From an uncultured Bacteroidales bacterium (GTDB lineage: Bacteria > Bacteroidota > Bacteroidia > Bacteroidales > UBA932): a stretch of 16,865 nucleotides of DNA. Of the stretch, positions 7,425 to 15,786 are shown one piece after another (the first letter of the stretch is position 1; each line of letters starts with the position of its first letter). The stretch lies in the NCBI GenBank assembly GCA_902461985.1, contig CABQAB010000012.1, positions 1-16,865 of the forward strand. The letters are read 5' to 3'. The translations under genes were made by a program, and so were the position numbers. The notes beneath the pieces were generated by a model. That model was not told the origin of the DNA and ran no database searches. It was given only the letters and a program-made list of their open reading frames with translations.

Positions 7425-8378
7425 ATGAGTCGAAAAACAGACATAAGAATGCTTCTGAAATATTTCAGATGCGAGACGGATGCCGCAGAGACCAAGTCTG
7501 TCGAGAAATGGCTTGCAGACGATCCTGACGGCAGCCATGCGAGGGAATATAAGGAGGCGAGAGTCCTTTTCGAGGGGATGACCGTTCATGCGGAAGCAGT
7601 TCCGGTGAAGAAAAGGCATCTGAATCTCCGCAAAGTCCTCTATTCCGTAGCAGGAGCCGCTGCGGTGGCGGTGCTGGTCATTGCTGCAGGTTTCATGGGA
7701 GGCGAAATCGTACGGGACGATTTTTCATCCCGGATGATGACATACAATGTTCCTGCAGGAAGCTGTATGAGGCTTACGCTTGCCGACGGTACGGAACTCT
7801 GGATGAACGGAGGTTCGGAAGTGGAGGTCCCTTCGGTCTTTGCCGGGACCGCCAGGAACATCAGGTTCAACGAAGGGGAAATTTATCTGAGTGTGGAGAG
7901 GGACGAGGAAAGACCGTTCACGGTGGAGACTTTCGCCGGGGATATCAGAGTCTTGGGAACCAAGTTCAACGTGAAGGCCGATACCGGGAGGGATTATTTC
8001 TCTACCAGCCTCATCGAGGGTTCTGTCAGCCTGAAGAGTCTTGACGGGCAGGAGTTTCTGATGGAGCCTAACGATGTCGTGGTCATGAAAAACAGTGTCT
8101 GGACAAGGAGCAGGATGACAAATCCGTATTCCGTGACTTGCTGGAAGGACGGTCTCATCGATATTGCCAACATCGAATTCGACAAACTGATGCTCTCGTT
8201 CGAAAAAGCGTTCAATGTCAATGTGGTGATTGCACGCAAAGACCTTCCCGAACTCAAGTTCACCATGGGCAAGGTGAGGGTTTCGGATGGAGTTGAATCG
8301 GCTCTGGACATACTGAAGATGTCGGCCGATTTCGATTATGAGATAGACAAGACGATAAATACCATATATATAAAGTAA
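7425..8378 (+). CDS. FecR-like anti-sigma factor
   Basis: A 317-residue inner-membrane regulator. The N-terminal cytoplasmic segment (1-68) is the usual sigma-binding part, followed by one membrane helix (about 71-92, Ala/Val-rich). A periplasmic FecR domain spans roughly 104-205 (VPAGSCMRLTLADGTELWMN, then GTKFNVKA). A C-terminal DUF4974-like segment (about 248-317) has the pattern FDKLMLSFEKAFNVNVVI. Known: such proteins sequester an ECF sigma factor until a TonB-dependent receptor carrying an STN domain signals that substrate is bound. The following gene encodes exactly such an STN-SusC, 23 nt downstream, so the two should be co-transcribed and interact in the periplasm. Normally the cognate ECF sigma gene lies just upstream; here the upstream gene is the divergent GH130, so the sigma partner must be elsewhere or lost. 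No strong ribosome-binding site precedes the ATG, which is common in this phylum. Confidence 0.95.
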   Translation: MSRKTDIRMLLKYFRCETDAAETKSVEKWLADDPDGSHAREYKEARVLFEGMTVHAEAVPVKKRHLNLRKVLYSVAGAAAVAVLVIAAGFMGGEIVRDDFSSRMMTYNVPAGSCMRLTLADGTELWMNGGSEVEVPSVFAGTARNIRFNEGEIYLSVERDEERPFTVETFAGDIRVLGTKFNVKADTGRDYFSTSLIEGSVSLKSLDGQEFLMEPNDVVVMKNSVWTRSRMTNPYSVTCWKDGLIDIANIEFDKLMLSFEKAFNVNVVIARKDLPELKFTMGKVRVSDGVESALDILKMSADFDYEIDKTINTIYIK

Positions 8379-8401
8379 TACGGTCAACTAAAACCTAAAA
8401 G

Positions 8402-11400
8402 ATGAGAAACAGTTTAATCAAATGTTTGCGGCTGTTTGTCGTTGTACTTTCGCTGGCTGCTCCGCTTGTCCTGCAGGCCCAGACGCAGAAGAAGGTGACT
8501 CTGTCGATGGAGAGTGCGTCCGTGGAGACCATTCTCGGCGAAATCGAACGGCAGACGGACTATCTTTTCGTGTGCGAGAGCATCGACCTGTCCCGCAGAA
8601 TGACAATCGAACTCAAGGACAAGTCGGTCGAGGAGGCCCTTTCGCAGATTTTTGCGGGAACTGACATTGCATGGAAATTCACCGGTTCCAATGTCTATCT
8701 TTCACCGAAAGCCAGTGAAAAGCAGAGCGTTTCCGACAATGTGAGCGGAACGGTCTGCGATTCTTTCGGCGAGCCGCTTATAGGTGCGGCAGTCCTCATA
8801 AAGGGCACTACAATCGGTGCGGGCACTGATCTGGACGGCAGATTCGAATTCCAGCTCCCTGAAAATCTGACTGGGGGGGGGAATGTAATTCTTGAATTTT
8901 CCTGTCTCGGCTACAAGACCCAGGAAGTAAAACTCGGCAACAGACGCTCTTTTGAAATAACGCTTGCGGACGATGCCATAGTCATGGAGGGTACGGTCGT
9001 GACGGCCCTCGGCATCAAGCGTTCCGAAAAGGCACTTTCGTACAATGTCCAGCAGGTAAACACAGACGCCATTACCGCCAACAAGGACGCCAACTTCATC
9101 AACTCCCTCAACGGAAAGGTCGCCGGCCTTAACATCAACGCTTCTTCTTCGGGAGTCGGAGGTGCCACGAAAGTCATAATGCGTGGACAGAAGTCCATTT
9201 CACAGTCATCCAACGCACTTTATGTCATCGACGGCGTGCCTATGTACACAAGAGCCGGTGCAGGTGATACCAAATTCGGCTCACAGGGCGCATCCGATCC
9301 TATAGCGGACATCAACCCTGAGGATATCGAATCCATGTCAGTGCTTACCGGAGCCGCCGCGGCAGCCCTCTACGGCTCTGATGCGGCCAACGGTGCAATC
9401 GTCATCACTACCAAGAAAGGCAAGGAAGGCAAGCTCAGCGTGAATGCCTCCGCCGGAGTCGAGGTCATGACTCCTTTTGTGCTTCCACGCTTCCAGAACC
9501 GCTACGGTACGGGTGACCTTAATTCGTCCGTCGGTTCGGAACTCAGAAGCTGGGGACAGCTGATGAACGCCTCAAACAATCCCGGCTACAATCCGGCAAA
9601 GGATTATTTCCAGACGGGCGTGACCCACACCGAGAGCGTGTCCGTTTCAGCCGGCAACGAGAGGAACCAGACCTATCTTTCAGGCTCGGCAATCGACTCC
9701 TACGGCATAGTCCCGAACAATGGCTATCACCGCTACAACTTCACTTTCCGTAACACCACATCTTTCCTCAAGGACAAGATGCACCTCGACTTGGGCGCAT
9801 CTTACATCATCCAGAAAGACCGAAACATGATCAATCAGGGTACCTATAACAACCCTTTGGTCGGAGCGTATATCTTCCCGAGAAGCAACGACTGGGAAGC
9901 TGTCAGGATGTATGAAAGATATGATGTTGTCCGCCGGCTCAATACACAGTACTGGCCTGTCGGAGATGCCGGAATGACCATGCAGAATCCGTACTGGATA
10001 AACTTCAGGAATCTTCGTGAGAACCGCAAGGACAGGTATATGGCCAATGCCTCCCTGTCTTACGATATTCTCGACTGGCTGAACGTGTCAGGACGTGTCC
10101 GTATAGACAATACCAACACCAAATACACGGAGAAGGCATATGCTACCACTCTTCCACAGTTGACAGAGGGTTCTGTGAACGGCCTTTACGGCATTACGGA
10201 GTCCAAGGACCAGCAGATTTACGCGGATGTGCTCGTGAACATCAACAAGAGGTTCAACGACGACTGGAATCTGCAGGCCAACCTCGGTGCTTCAATCAGC
10301 GACATGAGGTTTGACGCATTGAAGAACCGCGGTCCTATAGCTGACGGGGAAATCAGCGAGGAAAAGGCCGGGCTTGCCAATGTGTTCAGTGTCCAGAACT
10401 TGAGCAATTCATCCAAGACATCCCGCATGCAGGAAGGTTGGAGAGAACAGACCCAGTCAATCTTCGGTTCTGCCGAGGTGGGCTACAAAGGTGCATACTA
10501 CCTCACCCTTACGGCCCGCAATGACTGGCCATCACAGCTTGCCGGTCCTCACTCGACCAAGAAATCCTTTTTCTATCCTTCCGTGGGAGCGTCGGTCGTG
10601 CTGTCGCAGATTATCCCGAATATGCCGGAGAACCTTGAATACGTCAAGATCAGAGGTTCATACGCATCCGTGGGTTCTGCATTTGAGAGGTATATCGCCA
10701 ATCCGCTTTACAGTTGGGACACCAGTGCCTTAGCCTGGAGTACGGCAACCCGTTACGGAGCCTACGACCTCAAACCTGAACTGACCAATTCCTTCGAAGT
10801 GGGCCTTTCCATGCGTTTCCTCAAATGGTTCAATCTGGATGTGACATACTACCACACCCATACACTCAACCAGACTTTCAACCCTCAGACTTCGGCCGGT
10901 TCGGGTTATTCTGACATATACATCCAGTCAGGAGATGTCAGGAATCTCGGCTGCGAGGTAACTCTCGGTTTCGGAAAAGAGTGGAACAAGTTCAGATGGG
11001 ACAGCAATCTCACGTTCTCCAATAACAACAACAAGATTATATCACTTGCGGATGATGTTCTGAACCCGTTTACGGGAGAGCATCTCAACATCGATCAGCT
11101 CGATATGGACGGACTTGACCTTGCGCACTTCATCATTCGTGAGGGAGGCACACTTGGAGACCTATATTCCTTCGCTGACTATAAGTATGACAGCAACGGA
11201 AACATCATGGTGAATCCTGACGGTACTGTGGCCATTGAAAGAATTGCCGACACTTCGGACTACATCAAGCTCGGTTCTGTTCTTCCGAAGGCGAATCTCG
11301 CGTGGAGAAATGACTTCAGCATAGCCGGTTTCAATTTTGGCTTCCTCATCACGGCACGGATAGGTGGCATAGTGTTCTCCAACACCAAGGCGGTTCTGGA

Positions 11401-11779
11401 CTACTACGGAGTGTCCGAGGCTTCTGCCGCCGCGCGTGATGCAGGCGGAGTGTTCATCAACGGAGGGGACAGGGTGGATGCAAACCGCTGGTACAGCACG
11501 GTCGGAGGCTCCAACGCCCTTCCTCAGGAATACACCTACTCCGGAACTAACGTGCGTCTCCAGGAGGCTTCCATAGGCTACACCATTCCGCGTAAGTGGC
11601 TCGGCAATGTGTGTGACATGAACCTTTCGATAGTAGGAAGAAACCTCTGGATGATTTACAACAAAGCTCCTTTCGATCCTGAATCAGTCGCTTCCACCGG
11701 AAACTACTATCAGGGAATCGACCATTTCATGATGCCTTCCCTCAGGAACTTCGGCTTTAATTTGAAAATCACTTTCTAA
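8402..11779 (+). CDS. SusC-like TonB-dependent glycan transporter with STN domain
   Basis: A 1125-residue outer-membrane transporter. Signal peptide 1-26 ends LQAQ. An STN (secretin/TonB N-terminal) domain follows at about 30-103, then a carboxypeptidase-regulatory-like domain (about 113-188, SGTVCDSFGEPLIGAAVLIKG). The plug (about 205-340) carries the SusC hallmarks LYVIDGVP (273-280) and AAALYGSDAANGAIVITTKKG near 319-339. A long beta-barrel ends in the aromatic strand LKITF. Function: energised import of oligosaccharide captured with its SusD lid, here most likely N-glycan released by the GH18 enzyme. The STN domain is the extra signalling module that contacts FecR, so this transporter is probably also the substrate sensor of the locus. 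The susD gene starts 12 nt downstream. Odd feature: a run of nine G at 8873-8881, coding Gly158-Gly160, where slippage would truncate the protein before the plug. Confidence 0.98.
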   Translation: MRNSLIKCLRLFVVVLSLAAPLVLQAQTQKKVTLSMESASVETILGEIERQTDYLFVCESIDLSRRMTIELKDKSVEEALSQIFAGTDIAWKFTGSNVYLSPKASEKQSVSDNVSGTVCDSFGEPLIGAAVLIKGTTIGAGTDLDGRFEFQLPENLTGGGNVILEFSCLGYKTQEVKLGNRRSFEITLADDAIVMEGTVVTALGIKRSEKALSYNVQQVNTDAITANKDANFINSLNGKVAGLNINASSSGVGGATKVIMRGQKSISQSSNALYVIDGVPMYTRAGAGDTKFGSQGASDPIADINPEDIESMSVLTGAAAAALYGSDAANGAIVITTKKGKEGKLSVNASAGVEVMTPFVLPRFQNRYGTGDLNSSVGSELRSWGQLMNASNNPGYNPAKDYFQTGVTHTESVSVSAGNERNQTYLSGSAIDSYGIVPNNGYHRYNFTFRNTTSFLKDKMHLDLGASYIIQKDRNMINQGTYNNPLVGAYIFPRSNDWEAVRMYERYDVVRRLNTQYWPVGDAGMTMQNPYWINFRNLRENRKDRYMANASLSYDILDWLNVSGRVRIDNTNTKYTEKAYATTLPQLTEGSVNGLYGITESKDQQIYADVLVNINKRFNDDWNLQANLGASISDMRFDALKNRGPIADGEISEEKAGLANVFSVQNLSNSSKTSRMQEGWREQTQSIFGSAEVGYKGAYYLTLTARNDWPSQLAGPHSTKKSFFYPSVGASVVLSQIIPNMPENLEYVKIRGSYASVGSAFERYIANPLYSWDTSALAWSTATRYGAYDLKPELTNSFEVGLSMRFLKWFNLDVTYYHTHTLNQTFNPQTSAGSGYSDIYIQSGDVRNLGCEVTLGFGKEWNKFRWDSNLTFSNNNNKIISLADDVLNPFTGEHLNIDQLDMDGLDLAHFIIREGGTLGDLYSFADYKYDSNGNIMVNPDGTVAIERIADTSDYIKLGSVLPKANLAWRNDFSIAGFNFGFLITARIGGIVFSNTKAVLDYYGVSEASAAARDAGGVFINGGDRVDANRWYSTVGGSNALPQEYTYSGTNVRLQEASIGYTIPRKWLGNVCDMNLSIVGRNLWMIYNKAPFDPESVASTGNYYQGIDHFMMPSLRNFGFNLKITF
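8873..8881 (+). repeat. Nine-G homopolymer inside susC
   Basis: Nine consecutive G encode three glycines (158-160) in the loop of the carboxypeptidase-like domain, in frame as sequenced. Other glycines in the gene use mixed GGC/GGT/GGA/GGG codons, so the tract is not forced by the protein. Any gain or loss not divisible by three shifts the frame. Confidence 0.9.
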
Positions 11780-11791
11780 ACATCCGCAGCT

Positions 11792-13408
11792 ATGGGAAAT
11801 ATCATTACAAAATTCAGCGTATTGCTTCTGGCTGTTTCATCGTTTGCCGGATGTACGGGGCATTATCTTGAAATCAACAGCAATCCATACGAAGTCACCC
11901 GTGAGCAGATGCTTACTGACGGATATGCAGTGGGTGCTTCTCTTTCGGCGTTGGGCGGTGCCGTCGTCTCGACCGACGTCAATACGGCCCAGTTTACCGA
12001 CTGCCTCCTCGGCGGACCTCTTGGAGGTTATTATTCCACTACCAACAATTTTGCGAATACCATTGACAATTATAACGCGACAGACAACTGGACAAATGTG
12101 CTTTTAGCCAGCGACAGGGTCATTCCTACTCTCAATGCCAACATGACTGAGCTCAAGACCCTGACAGACGACCCGGTGACTTTGTCAATCGCAAACGTAA
12201 TCAGGGTAGCCGCCATGCTGAGGGTTACCGACACTTACGGGCCTGTGCCTTTCACCCAGGTCGGCAAGGACGGCAAACTGGCAGTTCCTTATGATTCACA
12301 GGAAGAGGTCTATGACGCCATGTTCGCGGAACTTGACGAAGCGATAGCAGTTTTCACGGAGAACCTCATAGGGGGAATCTCTTCCAAAGCCGACCCTGTG
12401 TTCGATGGTACAGCCGTGAAATGGTGTAAGTTTGCCAATTCTCTCAAACTCCGTATGGCGATGAGAATTGTGTACGCTGCACCTGAAAAGGCTCAAAAAT
12501 ATGCAGAGGAAGCGGTTGCCAACACAGTTGGGGTGATGACTTCCAATGACGACAATGCTGCGCTTCAGTTCAAGGCATTCGGTGAGAAGGGCAATCCGCT
12601 TTATACGGCAATCAAGTACAATCAGCCTTCCGGTTCTGTGACGGGCGGAGACACCCATGCGGCTGCCGATATCATCTGCTGTATGAACGGATATAACGAT
12701 CCCCGCCGTGCCTCATATTTCATCAATTCCGAATTTGAAGGAATCCCGTATGCCGGTTGCCGCGTTCATGTCGTAAAACCGGCTCTGACTACAATCGGGC
12801 GCAAATATTCCGGAGTCAATATCAGCCCCACGGATCCTATCCGCTGGATGAATGCCTCCGAAGTGGCCTTCCTCAAGGCTGAAGCTGCCGCGGTCTTCGG
12901 TTTCAATATGGGAGCAGGTACTGCGGAGGATTTCTACAACGAGGGTATCAGACTTTCTTTCGCACAGGAAGGGGTAGGCGGAGCTGATGCATATCTTTCT
13001 GATGATACGTCACTGCCGGATGCATATACAGACCCTGCCGGACTCAACAGTTATCCGCAGAGAATCTCGCAGCTTACCGTCAAGTGGGACGAGGCAGCTA
13101 CGACGGCAGAGAAACAGGAAAGAATCATCATCCAGAAATGGATTGCCAATTTCCATATCGGACATGAGGCGTGGGCTGATTTCCGCCGTACGGGTTATCC
13201 TCACCTCTTTCCTGCAAGTGATGAAGGCAATATGAGCGGAGGAAAGGTTTCTTCCGAATTCGGTGCCAGACGTATGCCTTATCCGCACAAGGAATACACG
13301 ACCAATGCGGAGAATGTCAATGATGCCGTCGCAAATCTTCTGAAAGGCTCAGACAATATGGCGACCCGTCTGTGGTGGGACTGCAACCCGGCTATAGTCA
13401 TAAAATAA
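11792..13408 (+). CDS. SusD-like glycan-binding lipoprotein (SusD_2 type)
   Basis: A 538-residue protein with a signal peptide and lipobox FAGC (Cys21), expected on the outer cell surface as the hinged lid of the preceding SusC. It looks like the SusD-like_2 subgroup: an N-terminal helical region with RVAAMLRVTDTYGPVPFTQ (about 138-156), EVYDAMFAELDEAI (about 171-184), WCKFANSLKLRMAMRI (about 211-226, TPR-like), and the C-terminal signature FHIGHEAWADFRRTGYP (about 453-469). Role: binding the released glycan and delivering it to SusC. The gene follows susC by 12 nt and ends 12 nt before the next start, a tight operon. Ligand residues cannot be picked without a structure. Nothing looks broken. 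Confidence 0.97.
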   Translation: MGNIITKFSVLLLAVSSFAGCTGHYLEINSNPYEVTREQMLTDGYAVGASLSALGGAVVSTDVNTAQFTDCLLGGPLGGYYSTTNNFANTIDNYNATDNWTNVLLASDRVIPTLNANMTELKTLTDDPVTLSIANVIRVAAMLRVTDTYGPVPFTQVGKDGKLAVPYDSQEEVYDAMFAELDEAIAVFTENLIGGISSKADPVFDGTAVKWCKFANSLKLRMAMRIVYAAPEKAQKYAEEAVANTVGVMTSNDDNAALQFKAFGEKGNPLYTAIKYNQPSGSVTGGDTHAAADIICCMNGYNDPRRASYFINSEFEGIPYAGCRVHVVKPALTTIGRKYSGVNISPTDPIRWMNASEVAFLKAEAAAVFGFNMGAGTAEDFYNEGIRLSFAQEGVGGADAYLSDDTSLPDAYTDPAGLNSYPQRISQLTVKWDEAATTAEKQERIIIQKWIANFHIGHEAWADFRRTGYPHLFPASDEGNMSGGKVSSEFGARRMPYPHKEYTTNAENVNDAVANLLKGSDNMATRLWWDCNPAIVIK

Positions 13409-13413
13409 AGGAG
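13409..13413 (+). promoter_or_regulatory. AGGAG ribosome-binding site deciding the next start
   Basis: AGGAG begins directly after the susD stop and lies 7 nt before the ATG at 13421, but only 1 nt before an in-frame ATG at 13415. The spacing favours 13421 as the real start of the GH18-like gene. Such a clear Shine-Dalgarno is not typical of this phylum. Confidence 0.6.
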
Positions 13414-13420
13414 TATGGAC

Positions 13421-14491
13421 ATGAAAACATCAATGAAAATATCGTTGGCTGCAGTGGCGCTCGCATCGTTCTGCCTTGCAGGATGCAGCAAGTGGACGCA
13501 GCCTGAACATATCGACTATCGTCATAAGACTACGGAGGAGCAGGATCCCCAGGCTTGGGAACAGTATCTTTCAGCTCTCCGAAGCTACAAGAGCAGTGAG
13601 CATAATCTTGTGTTTGTCACCATGCAGGGTACGTCCAAGCATCCCGTGAGCAGATCTCAGCATATAATGGCTATGCCTGACAGCGCGGACGTAATATGTG
13701 TGGACGGCTGTGAGAACCTTCATCCGGCAATCTCCGCTGAAATCAGCGAAGTTGAGTCGAAGAAAGGCACGAAAGTCATCTCTAACGTTGATCTGGCCGT
13801 AGCCTATGCCGACTGGCTGGATTACAAGGTCGCACAGATGGACAGCGGCAGAACTGAGAAGGATGTGGACGCTGATGCTCCTGAATACTTCACGAAGCAT
13901 GCCGAGTCGCAGCTTGCATACTGTGACGAGTTCGGATTCGGCGGCATACAGCTTTCCCTCTATGTGGAAGCCGGCCTGACTGCTGAGGAACGCGCGAATT
14001 GTCTCAATCCTTTTGCTGCAGCAGCGGGGAAATGGAAAAAATCACATCCTTCACATCTTTTCAATATAAGAGGCAACTTCAACAATGTCGCAGACCAGTC
14101 TATAATTGAAGATGCTGATTACCTGATTGTTATCCTCGGCGGAAACAAGGGCGTGAATTCATACAAGACTATCCTTAGAAATTATAAAGGTCTCAGCGAT
14201 GATTCCAAGGGCAAGCTTGTCTTCGAGACTCTCGTGCCGTCTTCGGACAATCCGAATCCTTTGGTCGATCTTCCATATACACTTGTGGAGAACCTTTTAA
14301 CCAAAGACAGCTGGGGCAAGACCTATGACCCGTATACAATTCTCGGAATAGCCGTTTCAAATGCCCAGGATGACTACTTCAATGAGAACTGGTATGACAA
14401 GAATGATCTGGAGAAATCGCAGCCGATATATTACGGCACTTTCGTGAATATCCGTCGCGCAGCCGTTCTCTATAACACCACTAAAGAATGA
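13421..14491 (+). CDS. GH18-fold lipoprotein lacking catalytic acids (glycan-binding)
   Basis: A 356-residue lipoprotein with lipobox CLAGC (Cys22) directly followed by a GH18-like (beta/alpha)8 domain. The repeated core strands are visible: LVFVTM, DVICVDG, KVISNVD, FGFGGIQLSLY, YLIVILGG, KLVFETL. In active endo-beta-N-acetylglucosaminidases the fourth strand carries DGxDxDxE. Here the matching stretch is GGIQLSLY (174-181), so the two Asp and the Glu are replaced by Gln177, Ser179 and Tyr181. A Glu lies two residues further (Glu183), but the Asp pair is gone, so hydrolysis is unlikely. The C-terminal NIRRAAVLYN resembles the closing helix of GH18 ENGases. Best interpretation: a surface glycan-binding protein derived from the enzyme, as recalled for GH18-like neighbours in B. 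thetaiotaomicron N-glycan loci. It sits 12 nt after susD and overlaps the next gene by 4 nt (ATGA). An alternative start is 13415. Confidence 0.88.
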   Translation: MKTSMKISLAAVALASFCLAGCSKWTQPEHIDYRHKTTEEQDPQAWEQYLSALRSYKSSEHNLVFVTMQGTSKHPVSRSQHIMAMPDSADVICVDGCENLHPAISAEISEVESKKGTKVISNVDLAVAYADWLDYKVAQMDSGRTEKDVDADAPEYFTKHAESQLAYCDEFGFGGIQLSLYVEAGLTAEERANCLNPFAAAAGKWKKSHPSHLFNIRGNFNNVADQSIIEDADYLIVILGGNKGVNSYKTILRNYKGLSDDSKGKLVFETLVPSSDNPNPLVDLPYTLVENLLTKDSWGKTYDPYTILGIAVSNAQDDYFNENWYDKNDLEKSQPIYYGTFVNIRRAAVLYNTTKE

Positions 14492-15759
14492 AAGAGACAA
14501 TGAAAAAGAATATTATTGCTGCATCATTTTCGCTGATTGCCCTCACTTCCTGCCTTGAGAACGGCGAATTTGAAAACAAGCTTTTCTATGATGCCGTCAG
14601 CACAAAATATGAAGTCAGAGTCGCTACGGACGAGAAGGTGGAGCAGATGACCGTGAATTTCTCTGTCGGAATGGCAATGCCTCTGGAGAATGATCTGCAT
14701 GTGAAATTCGTGGAGTCTCCGGAACTCTTGGACACCTTCCGCGAGGCATATTATCTTCCTGACACAGAACTTCTTCCGGAGGGGCATTGCGACATAGAGG
14801 CTCTTTCTGCAACAATCAAGGCCGGTGCTGTCAGCAGTGGAAAAATAGCCCTTGATTTTACTAATCTCGGAGTTGATGAACTCGATTACGACAAGACTTA
14901 TGTCCTGCCAGTGACTCTCAAGGCTGACGGGGTCGAGCTTCTGGACCGCTCAAAGACGATGTATTTTGTAGTGAAAGAGGCCTCTCTGGTCAATGTGGCA
15001 GCCAATCTTTCTGCTAATTATGCCTATCCGGAATGGGGAGAGTTCGATGAGGTCGCAGATATGAGCGCGTTCACTTTCGAAGCCCTCATCTGTCCCCAGA
15101 ATTTCACCGCCAATGCAGAAATCAATACTCTCATGGGTATCGAAGACAATTTCCTTCTCCGTTACGGGGATGCTGGGCTGGATCCTAACCAGCTCCAGGT
15201 CGCTTTCGCAATTTATGACAGTGAGAACAAGCGTTTCCGCAACAACTATTCTTCGCCCATCCTCCAGGTCAAGGCAGATCGCTGGTATCATGTAGCCGTT
15301 ACTTTTGACGGCACGGCCGGCAGTGCTGAAGGTGCTGATCTCAAGGTGTATTATGACGGCAAACTCAAGATTGCAGAAAAATGTGTGGGAACTGGAGATG
15401 ACGGCACCGTGGCAATCAACAGCCGTAATTTCAAGGTGGCCCACAGCAACGAGATGGACGGCAAGCCGCGCTGCTTCTGGATTGGATATTCCTACGATGA
15501 CAAGCGTCCGTTCAACGGACTCATTTCCGAAGTCCGTGTGTGGAAGAAGGCTCTCACAGAAGAAGAAATCAATGCTCCTTCCCACTTCTACAAGCTTTAT
15601 CCGGACCCTGAAACCGGAGAATTCCCTGCAGAACTGGTGGCGTATTGGAAATTCGATGACGCAGAGGGAGACACAGCAAAGGATTACTCCATCTACGGCA
15701 ACGATCTCAAGGGAAAGCAGGATTTTCTCTGGTATTCCGTTGAACTGCCCCAAAAATGA
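14488..15759 (+). CDS. DUF1735 plus LamG-like surface glycan-binding lipoprotein
   Basis: A 423-residue lipoprotein with lipobox LTSC (Cys22). A DUF1735-type beta-sandwich spans about 28-165, including YVLPVTLKADGVELL, the usual end of this domain. A concanavalin/LamG-like jelly roll follows at about 175-415. Its signatures are DRWYHVAVTFDG (264-275), YYDGKL (288-293), FNGLISEVRVWKKALTEEEI (342-361) and LVAYWKFDDAEGDTAKDYS (383-401). No catalytic signature is visible. The domain pair is common beside GH18 ENGases of Bacteroidetes, and its job is most likely to bind host glycoprotein or glycan at the surface. The start at 14488 overlaps the previous stop (ATGA); a second ATG at 14500 gives a signal peptide four residues shorter. 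The next gene begins 27 nt downstream after an AT-rich spacer. Confidence 0.9.
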   Translation: MKETMKKNIIAASFSLIALTSCLENGEFENKLFYDAVSTKYEVRVATDEKVEQMTVNFSVGMAMPLENDLHVKFVESPELLDTFREAYYLPDTELLPEGHCDIEALSATIKAGAVSSGKIALDFTNLGVDELDYDKTYVLPVTLKADGVELLDRSKTMYFVVKEASLVNVAANLSANYAYPEWGEFDEVADMSAFTFEALICPQNFTANAEINTLMGIEDNFLLRYGDAGLDPNQLQVAFAIYDSENKRFRNNYSSPILQVKADRWYHVAVTFDGTAGSAEGADLKVYYDGKLKIAEKCVGTGDDGTVAINSRNFKVAHSNEMDGKPRCFWIGYSYDDKRPFNGLISEVRVWKKALTEEEINAPSHFYKLYPDPETGEFPAELVAYWKFDDAEGDTAKDYSIYGNDLKGKQDFLWYSVELPQK

Positions 15760-15786
15760 CAACACTAATTCCTAATTAATAATTTT

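Noticed and set aside
7725..8387. 220-codon open frame antisense to the FecR gene
   Set aside because: It lies wholly opposite a well-supported gene, has no recognisable domain or signal, and its composition is explained by the complementary coding frame.
14950..15765. 271-codon open frame antisense to the LamG protein gene
   Set aside because: It covers the opposite strand of a clear lipoprotein gene and shows no domain features.
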